Below, piece after piece: positions 58,058-64,000 of a stretch of DNA of 64,000 nt. Source of the DNA: Porphyrobacter sp. AAP60 (GTDB lineage: Bacteria > Pseudomonadota > Alphaproteobacteria > Sphingomonadales > Sphingomonadaceae); NCBI RefSeq assembly GCF_001296025.1, contig NZ_LJHV01000002.1:620001-684000 (forward strand). Reading direction: 5' to 3'. The notes beneath the pieces are model-generated. The model was given only the letters and a program-made list of their open reading frames with translations, was not told the DNA's origin and did not search any database. The position numbers and the translations under genes were made by a program. Each line of letters begins with the position of its first letter. The first letter of the stretch is position 1.

Positions 58058-59728
58058 TCAGAAATTGTAACGCAGGCCAACCAGCGCGGTGGCAAAGGCA
58101 AAGTCTTCGGCGGTGAATTCGCTGTCGAAATAATCGACTGAAACCGCCGCACGGCCGGTCAGGCGCTGGGTGATCGCCTGATTATAGGCAGCCGAAGCAC
58201 CGACTGCGGTCACGTTGTCGTTGGCGCCAGCGCCGTCGAACCAGTTGACATAGGCATTGGTGGTCAGGTTGGCGTTCTGCCCGATCTGCCGGGTCAGCCC
58301 GCCAATCACGTAATAGCTTTCGTCCGTCAGCCCATCGATCGCCGCCAGCACCGTGCCCGGTGCCGCAATGAAAGTGCGCCGGTCATAACCAGCGCCCAGC
58401 GCTGCGGTGGTGCGGCCCATGGTGCGCTGATAGGAAGCGCGCACGCCGCGCCCGCGGAATGCAGCGGAACGGGCAGAGCCCAGCCCGCCGATCAATGCCT
58501 GGCCTTCGGTGCCGCTTACCAACCCGCCGAAATCGCCGGTGACGGGATTTCGGATCGCTTCGAAATCGCTGTCGAGCCCGGCGAGGCTGTTGTTCAGCAA
58601 TCCGCCAAAGCCGCTTACCCCGTCATAGGCGGAAAGCGCAAAGGCGCTGCGCTGGCTGGGGACATAGGTGAAGGTGCCGTAATAGGTGGTCGAATCATAC
58701 CGCCGCCCGACCGACGCCTGAAGGCTGGTGCGCGAGCTGGGGCGCCACAGCACGCCGACATCCCACAGCAAGCCATCGACATCGAAGGCGATCTGACGCG
58801 GAGCGGCGCTATCGGTGACAAAGCGGCCATCGGCCCCGATCACAGGCACGCCGTTCACATCGCGCAGGGCATCGCGGCTGGAAATCTCGACATTCTCGTA
58901 ACCCGCACCTGCCACGATTGCGAGCGACGGGCTGACCGGTAAGGTCACATCCCCGCGCACGTAAAGATCGCGCACCCGCTGATCGAGATTGGAAATGTCC
59001 TCCTGAAAGCCCCCCGCCGTAACGGCCACGCCCACCGGCAGTACATCGCCAGGACGTACGCCCGCGCGCAGCTGGCCCAGATAGGTGACGCTGTCATCAA
59101 ACACATCGACTGCCTGCCCTTGCGGGTTGACGATCGCCTGATCGACTTCGAAGCGGTTGTAACCCACCCGCGCCACGCCTTGCACATCGACATCGCCGAC
59201 GCGGGTATTGAGGCTTGGCCCGGCATAGGCGCTGTAAAACCGGCTTTCGGCATCCTCGCGCACAAGCGGATTGGCCGTGGTGCCGCCGCCCGCATCGATC
59301 CGGGTGCGCGATGCAAGCGCGCCAGCCTCAAGGCTCAGGGTATTGGGCACCAGCGCCAGTGTGCCGCGGGCAACGCCGCTGATGGTATCGCTATCCACGC
59401 TGTTATCGCCATAAGCGATGTTGCGTTCGTAACGCACTGATACGGCTGCCCCGCTGTTGCGCCCCTGCACGTTGATATCGACGCCTGCAGCAACCTGCGT
59501 GAAGGTCAGTACCTCGTCACCCGGCGAAATCTGCGCCGAGAGCACCTGGCTCACCTCGATATAGGGTTGCACCAGGCGGGTCGATCGCTGGGAGGATGCG
59601 CCGTCGCCCTGCCCCTGATCCTGTCCCTGTGCTTGTCCTTGCGCCTGCGCAATGGCCGGAACAGCGGCAGTCGACGCCACTGCCGCCAGTATCAGCGCGC
59701 GATTGAATATGCGGGCACGCATCGTCAT
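58058..59728 (-). CDS. XrtA-associated outer-membrane beta-barrel protein
   Basis: The 556-residue protein starts with a signal peptide (ILAAVASTAAVPAIAQA), then a Gln/Gly repeat (QGQAQGQDQGQGDG), and continues as alternating beta strands. It ends in LVGLRYNF, whose C-terminal Phe is the usual signal for outer-membrane insertion. The family matches the TIGR03016 group linked with PEP-CTERM loci. It could form the outer-membrane path for the polysaccharide or a regulator of it. The start overlaps the kinase stop as ATGA. Confidence 0.88.
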   Translation of the reverse strand: MTMRARIFNRALILAAVASTAAVPAIAQAQGQAQGQDQGQGDGASSQRSTRLVQPYIEVSQVLSAQISPGDEVLTFTQVAAGVDINVQGRNSGAAVSVRYERNIAYGDNSVDSDTISGVARGTLALVPNTLSLEAGALASRTRIDAGGGTTANPLVREDAESRFYSAYAGPSLNTRVGDVDVQGVARVGYNRFEVDQAIVNPQGQAVDVFDDSVTYLGQLRAGVRPGDVLPVGVAVTAGGFQEDISNLDQRVRDLYVRGDVTLPVSPSLAIVAGAGYENVEISSRDALRDVNGVPVIGADGRFVTDSAAPRQIAFDVDGLLWDVGVLWRPSSRTSLQASVGRRYDSTTYYGTFTYVPSQRSAFALSAYDGVSGFGGLLNNSLAGLDSDFEAIRNPVTGDFGGLVSGTEGQALIGGLGSARSAAFRGRGVRASYQRTMGRTTAALGAGYDRRTFIAAPGTVLAAIDGLTDESYYVIGGLTRQIGQNANLTTNAYVNWFDGAGANDNVTAVGASAAYNQAITQRLTGRAAVSVDYFDSEFTAEDFAFATALVGLRYNF

Positions 59729-60690
59729 TTCCCCTTGGTGCCATAAGTGCCGAAGCGCCGCCCGGATGGGCTGTAGCGCGCAGCATTGAGCAGCAGTTTG
59801 ATATCGCCGCAGGCCGACAGCAGCTGCTGCGCATCTTCCAGCGCGGCGCGGCTCGTCTCGTCGGCGCGTACCACCAGCAAAGCCTGCCCCACGTGGGACG
59901 CCAGTTCGGCTGCGGGCGAGGCGGCCAGCGCGGGCGGTGTATCGAAAATCACGATCCGGTCAGGCGCGTTCTGCGTCAGCCGGTCGAGCATTTCTCCGGT
60001 GCGGGCGCTGGCGAGATATTCGGCATCCAGCGCCATTGCGGTGCCGGCAGGCAGCACGAACAGCCCTTCGATATCGGTGCGGATCACCAGACGTTCGGGC
60101 TGGATTGCGGGATCGGCCAGTGCATCCATCAGGCCTTGTCCGGCCTCGATCCCCAGGCGCTGGGTGACAGACGGTTTGACGACATCGGCATCCACCAGCA
60201 GCACTTCGAGACCGCGTTCGGCGGCGAGCGCGATGGCAAGGTTGGTGGCGCAATAGGTCTTGCCCTCTCCCGGATGGGGCGAACACACAAGTATACGGCG
60301 CGCCAGCGGGGTGTCGCTTGCACGGGCATCGGCCAGCAGCTCGCGCTTGACGATGCGGAACTCTTCAAGCAGCCCGGTCACCGGCTCTTCCGGTACGATC
60401 ATCCCGCCATCATGCAGGTGATCGCGGTCAATTGCCGCAAACGGCCCGCAGAACTCAACTTTGGGTGCCGTTTGCGGCGCTGCAGGCGCGGCGACGGGTT
60501 CTGGCTGCGCGGTTGCTGCGGGTGCAGCCTTGGGTGCAGGAGCCGCCGGGCGGCGCAAAGCTGCAGGCGCCTGCGGCACAGGCGGAACGGCGCGCGTCGG
60601 CACGGGGCCGATCCCGAAGGCAGCATCCGCCCGTTCGAACAGCGATGCAGGCGTTGCGCCCTCGCGGTTGATTTTGCCCTGATCGGTCAT
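59725..60690 (-). CDS. XrtA-associated tyrosine autokinase-like protein
   Basis: The 321-residue protein is a BY-kinase catalytic domain (Wzc C-terminal half) that works with the separate chain-length protein. Walker A is VCSPHPGEGKTYCATNLA, A' is VLLVDADVVKPSV and Walker B is VIFDTPPAL. The N-terminus has a Pro/Ala-rich linker and the C-terminus only a few tyrosines (ARYSPSG, FGTYG), so phosphorylation targets may be elsewhere. ATG 60690 (MTDQGK) is used; the frame opens at 60714. Confidence 0.9.
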   Translation of the reverse strand: MTDQGKINREGATPASLFERADAAFGIGPVPTRAVPPVPQAPAALRRPAAPAPKAAPAATAQPEPVAAPAAPQTAPKVEFCGPFAAIDRDHLHDGGMIVPEEPVTGLLEEFRIVKRELLADARASDTPLARRILVCSPHPGEGKTYCATNLAIALAAERGLEVLLVDADVVKPSVTQRLGIEAGQGLMDALADPAIQPERLVIRTDIEGLFVLPAGTAMALDAEYLASARTGEMLDRLTQNAPDRIVIFDTPPALAASPAAELASHVGQALLVVRADETSRAALEDAQQLLSACGDIKLLLNAARYSPSGRRFGTYGTKGK

Positions 60691-60706
60691 CGCGTTTCCC
60701 CAATCC

Positions 60707-62227
60707 TCACGCAATTGTTCCGATCGAGACGATCTCGATCGCGAGCAGAATCACAAACATTGCCACCAGTCCGGCGCAGGCCCCGGCAAATTGCACCAGG
60801 CGTTGGCGTTCGATCTTGCGGGCAGCTTCGGAGATGGTCAGCGAAATCGAGCCGATCACCGGCAGATCGAAGGTGCGCTCCAGTTTTTGCGGCGTTGCAA
60901 AGCTCGATTTCAGCTGGCTGATCGCATAGGCCGCTGCAACGCCTGCACCGATGCCGACAATCAGCACGCCAAGCAGCAGCAGCGGACGATTGGGCGCAGC
61001 CGGTTTTTGCGAAACACCGGGTTGCTGGATGATATCGAACCGGAACTGGCTCGCCTTGTCCTCGACCTGCCCACGCGTGCGCAGAGCCTCGCGGTCTTGC
61101 AGCAGCTTTTCGTAATTCTGGCGCAGCACATCGTAATCGCGGCTGATACGGTTCGCCTCGGCGGCAACCGTAGGTTCGCTCGCCTGGCTTGCCATCAAAG
61201 CGGCAAAGTTGCTTTGCAGCGCGGCGCGGCGGGCCTGCAGTGCTTCAACTCCCGCCTGACGCTCGCTGCGGATCGCGATGAGCGAGGAATGGGCCGGATT
61301 GGGCGTGCCGCCGGCATCATCGCCAGCAGCAGCGGCCTGCCGGGCGAGAATGGCCACCTGCTTGGTGGTGGCAACAACATCGGGGTGGTTATCGGTCAAT
61401 CCGCGCGAACGCAGCTCAGCCAGCTGGGTCTGTGCCTGCTGCAAGGCAGCGCGCGGCCCCGTGGCGTCGCGTCCGCCGGCCAGCGTGCGCGGCGTGCTTT
61501 CCAGCTGGGCCGAAATCGCTGCCAGCGCGCTTTGCGCCGCAGCCAGATTGGCATCGACGTCGCGCAACTCGGTGCGGCTCTGTTGCACCTTGGTCGACAG
61601 GCTATCCGAACCACCGATCAGATCGGGATACTGCGCTTCGAACGCCAGACGCCGCTGTTCGGCCTCTTCGAGTTCGAGCTTTCGTTCATCCAACTGGCGA
61701 TCAAGGTCGCCGATGGCGGTGCTGATCCCGGCGCGATTGCCGATCACATGTTCTTCGCGCAGGATGTCGAGCAGCTTCTGCACCACATCGCGCGCCAGCA
61801 CGGCGTTTTCGGCATCGGTCAGATCACTGCGACCGATCTCGGCGGTGATTTCGAACAGGTTGTCCTGCTCGCTCGTCACTTTAACCTTCTTGTCGAGCTC
61901 GCCAACCATCGCATCCAGTGCGCCGCGCTCGGTTATGCCTTCGCCCAGACGGGTGGAGGTGATCACCTTTTCAAGGTTCTTTGCGCTCGACAGGGTCTGG
62001 CGGACGCGCAGGATTTCTTCCTTGCCATCGCCTGCAATGCCGAGCTGCTTGGACAAAACATCCTGTACATCGACATAGACCCGCGCCTTGGACTCATAGG
62101 AATTGGGGATCATCGCGATCACCAGCCAACCCAGCAGGCACACGCCCCAGGCCACGGCAATCGCCAGCCACCGCCGGTGCCAGACCGACCAGAGCGCTGC
62201 GCGCAGTTCGTCAAAGATGTCGCTCAT
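60707..62227 (-). CDS. XrtA-system polysaccharide chain length determinant (Wzz-like)
   Basis: The 506-residue inner-membrane protein sets polymer length. A first membrane helix is near 20-40 (WLAIAVAWGVCLLGWLVIAM) and the second near 415-440 (LLLLGVLIVGIGAGVAAAYA), with one more hydrophobic region near the C-terminus. Between them is a long periplasmic coiled coil with the PNSYESKARVYVDVQDVLS start. The kinase domain is separate and lies downstream, a split Wzc arrangement common in exosortase loci. Confidence 0.93.
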   Translation of the reverse strand: MSDIFDELRAALWSVWHRRWLAIAVAWGVCLLGWLVIAMIPNSYESKARVYVDVQDVLSKQLGIAGDGKEEILRVRQTLSSAKNLEKVITSTRLGEGITERGALDAMVGELDKKVKVTSEQDNLFEITAEIGRSDLTDAENAVLARDVVQKLLDILREEHVIGNRAGISTAIGDLDRQLDERKLELEEAEQRRLAFEAQYPDLIGGSDSLSTKVQQSRTELRDVDANLAAAQSALAAISAQLESTPRTLAGGRDATGPRAALQQAQTQLAELRSRGLTDNHPDVVATTKQVAILARQAAAAGDDAGGTPNPAHSSLIAIRSERQAGVEALQARRAALQSNFAALMASQASEPTVAAEANRISRDYDVLRQNYEKLLQDREALRTRGQVEDKASQFRFDIIQQPGVSQKPAAPNRPLLLLGVLIVGIGAGVAAAYAISQLKSSFATPQKLERTFDLPVIGSISLTISEAARKIERQRLVQFAGACAGLVAMFVILLAIEIVSIGTIA

Positions 62228-62244
62228 GCCCGCAGCCGCCCCCT

Positions 62245-62886
62245 TTAGAACCGGCTTTCGGGGATGATGATGGTATCGCCCGGCATCAGCATCACATTCG
62301 CCGAAGCATCACCCTTGCGGATCAGATCCGACAGGCGGAGCCGGTATTCGACCTGCTTGCCGGTTTCGCGGTCAAGCCGGATCAGCTTGGCACGGTTGCC
62401 GGCGGCAAATTCATTCAGTCCGCCCACCGCGATCATCGCATCAAGCACAGTCATGTTGGCGCGGAACGGCAGCGAAGCCGGCTGCCCGGTCGCACCGATA
62501 ATCCGCACCTGCTGGGTAAAGTTGCCTTCGGGCGTGTTGACGATGACCGATACGATCGGTTGTTCGATATATTTGGAAAGCTCGCCCGCGATGTATTCCT
62601 GCAGTTCGGTCGAGGTTTTGCCCACCGCCGGAATGTCCTGCACCAGCGGGATCGTCAGCCGCCCGTCAGGCCGCACGCGCACCTTGTCGGCGCTGAGTTC
62701 GGGATTGCGCCAGACGTGGATTGTAATCTCGTCGAGCGGGCCGATGGTGTATTCCTCGCTCGGTGCGATGGTGTTGCTGGAATAGTTTGCTGTGGGCAAC
62801 TGCGCGCCTCCGCTGGCGCAGGCCGACAGCAGTGCCGAAGCAAGGCCAAGAGCCGCGATGCGGGAAAGGGGCAGAGGGTAAAGCAT
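62245..62886 (-). CDS. XrtA-system polysaccharide export lipoprotein (Wza-like)
   Basis: The 213-residue lipoprotein starts with a signal sequence ending in the lipobox SALLSAC (Cys about 23). It carries the polysaccharide-export domain: YTIGPLDEITIHVWRNPELS, VRVRPDGRLTIPLV and QPIVSVIVNTPEGNFTQQV. It ends in MLMPGDTIIIPESRF. It probably forms the outer-membrane exit with the beta-barrel protein. It is shorter than E. coli Wza, as usual in this group. Confidence 0.93.
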   Translation of the reverse strand: MLYPLPLSRIAALGLASALLSACASGGAQLPTANYSSNTIAPSEEYTIGPLDEITIHVWRNPELSADKVRVRPDGRLTIPLVQDIPAVGKTSTELQEYIAGELSKYIEQPIVSVIVNTPEGNFTQQVRIIGATGQPASLPFRANMTVLDAMIAVGGLNEFAAGNRAKLIRLDRETGKQVEYRLRLSDLIRKGDASANVMLMPGDTIIIPESRF

Positions 62887-63076
62887 TGGTCAGGGATCCT
62901 TGGCCGTGTTGCGTGCGGGGGGCGCGTGCACCATGCAGGAGCGACCTGCGACACGAGACCCCCGGTCATTGGGTCTCTTGTCGCCGGAAATGGTGAACAT
63001 ATTGTTAGTTATACAGGCCAGAATCCGGCCCCATCCCGCTTTGGGACAGGGTAAAATCGCCGATTAACGCCGCGGT
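62887..63076. promoter_or_regulatory. Intergenic region of the XrtA run with inverted repeat
   Basis: These 190 bases lie between the decarboxylase gene and the export lipoprotein gene, both on the minus strand. An exact seven-base inverted repeat, GAGACCC (62955-62961) and GGGTCTC (62971-62977), could form a hairpin. A TATAAC-like box (63013-63008, minus) is a possible -10 element, but no matching -35 is visible. A CCC/GGG-rich hairpin follows the decarboxylase stop. The lipoprotein operon may therefore have its own promoter here. Confidence 0.35.
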
Positions 63077-64000
63077 TCAGACCAGAATTTCGGCCGCCGG
63101 GCCGTGGCCCAGAAAAGCGCTGGGGCTGGCAGTCGCACCGTAGGCTCCGGCGCAGAACACCGCGACCAGATCGCCAACATCGGCCTGCGGCATCATTGCG
63201 GCGTCGGCCAGCCTGTCGAGCGGGGTGCACAGGCAGCCGACGATGTTGACTTCCTCTGTTGCCTCCATCGCGTAACGGGTTGCAATCGCAGAAGGATAAT
63301 TGCGGCGCACCACGGTGCCGAAATTGCCCGATGCCGCCAATTGGTGGTGCAACCCGCCATCGGTAATCAGGTATGTCACCCCGTGGCTAATCTTGCGGTC
63401 GATCACGCGGGTGAGATAGACCCCCGCTTCACCGACCAGATAGCGGCCCAGTTCGATGCACAATTCGGTATCGGATAGCACCGACGGAAGGTGCGCCGCC
63501 CGCTCCGCCAGCGCCGCGCCCACCTTGGCGAGATCGACCGGCTCGTCACCGGGGAAATAGGGGATACCCAGACCGCCGCCCATGTTCAGTTTGGGCAGGC
63601 CGTAGCCGATATCATCGGCAAGATTCGCAGCCAGTTCCAGAACATTGCCCTGCGCTTCGATGATCGCGTCTGCGCTGAGTGTCTGGCTGCCGGAGAAGAT
63701 GTGCAAGCCGCGCCATTCGGCCCCTTGGGTTATCACATCACGCGCCAGAGCGGGCACCCGTTCGGCATCCACGCCGAACTGCTTGGCCCCGCCGCCCATT
63801 TTCATGCCAGAACCCTTCATTTCGAAACTGGGGTTTACCCGGATCGCAATGCGAGGTGCCTTGCCGAGCCTTTGCCCGATCGCGAGCGCCCGCGCGGCCT
63901 CGCCTTCGCTTTCGCAATTGAGCGTGACGCCTACGGCAATCGCGGCTTCCAACTCGTCGTCACGCTTGCCCGGCCCGGCGAAGCTGATGCGCGCCGGATC
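63077..64000 (-). CDS. PLP-dependent decarboxylase of the exosortase A system, partial
   Basis: The C-terminal 307 residues of a fold-III PLP decarboxylase (DapDC/ODC type) are present; the N-terminus with the PLP lysine lies beyond 64000. The frame stays open to the edge, with ISFAGPGKRDDELEAA coded past 63952. NMGGGLGIPYFPGDEP is the glycine-rich phosphate site, ELGRYLVGEAGVYL follows, and FCAGAYGATASPSAF closes the active site. The family is the exosortase-linked TIGR03099 type, which probably makes an amine used in polymer decoration. It is followed by the 190-base gap before the export lipoprotein. Confidence 0.9.
   Translation of the reverse strand, partial: DPARISFAGPGKRDDELEAAIAVGVTLNCESEGEAARALAIGQRLGKAPRIAIRVNPSFEMKGSGMKMGGGAKQFGVDAERVPALARDVITQGAEWRGLHIFSGSQTLSADAIIEAQGNVLELAANLADDIGYGLPKLNMGGGLGIPYFPGDEPVDLAKVGAALAERAAHLPSVLSDTELCIELGRYLVGEAGVYLTRVIDRKISHGVTYLITDGGLHHQLAASGNFGTVVRRNYPSAIATRYAMEATEEVNIVGCLCTPLDRLADAAMMPQADVGDLVAVFCAGAYGATASPSAFLGHGPAAEILV

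Noticed and set aside
1..64000. tRNA genes, insertion sequences or prophage
   Set aside because: No cloverleaf, transposase, integrase or flanking target duplications were seen on reading both strands.

Overview
The window is GC-rich, densely coded bacterial chromosome. Family content points to an alphaproteobacterium of the Sphingomonadales, most like Erythrobacteraceae: a 14-gene nuo operon in alphaproteobacterial order, an RNase E with an acidic insert in its S1 region, RNase J, a DUF1467 protein, and a complete exosortase A (XrtA) exopolysaccharide locus. The lineage is inferred from remembered gene families; no search was run. I saw no rRNA, tRNA, CRISPR array, insertion sequence or prophage.

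Layout. 1-1688 (-) holds most of comEC, cut by the window edge. 1766-4557 (+) is gltX and gltA. 4577-8579 (-) holds four little-known genes: a histidine-kinase-like protein, a helical protein, a transferase-like membrane fusion and an Hpt-like protein. A large coiled-coil membrane protein (8649-11192, +) diverges from them. 11189-30492 (-) is one long run: DUF1467, rnj, coaX, birA and nuoN to nuoA. Five small accessory ORFs, nearly all overlapping their neighbours, sit inside nuo. 30643-37006 holds metabolic genes: aldehyde dehydrogenase, thiolase, SH3 protein, 2-hydroxyacid dehydrogenase, YkgJ-like protein and nitronate monooxygenase-like protein. 37103-43104 (-) is a cell-wall and translation run: amidase, PBP1A, exported peroxiredoxin, prfB and a lipoprotein methyltransferase. 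rne (43544-46360, +) ends in a clear intrinsic terminator. 46440-50731 holds a methyltransferase, a membrane protein, an SDR, sdhB, a thioesterase and zapE. 50728-64000 (-) is the XrtA locus: decarboxylase, Wza-like, Wzz-like, tyrosine kinase-like, outer-membrane protein, ATPase, deacetylase, FemAB, glycosyltransferase, exosortase and amidotransferase.

How the genes work together. The nuo operon encodes all 14 core subunits of complex I; gltA and sdhB belong to the TCA cycle that feeds respiration. The XrtA locus would make and export an exopolysaccharide and process PEP-CTERM proteins, although no PEP-CTERM substrate lies in the window. The amidase, PBP1A and peroxiredoxin act in the envelope.

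The best candidate for something undescribed is 4577-11192. Here three adjacent enzyme-like proteins each appear to have lost the signature residues of their family. They are a kinase with Pro at the phospho-His position, an Hpt with Met at that position, and a nucleotidyltransferase/CDP-alcohol-transferase-like fusion with neither active-site motif intact. The Shine-Dalgarno of the fusion gene is buried in a strong hairpin. The set of small proteins woven into the nuo operon is the second candidate.
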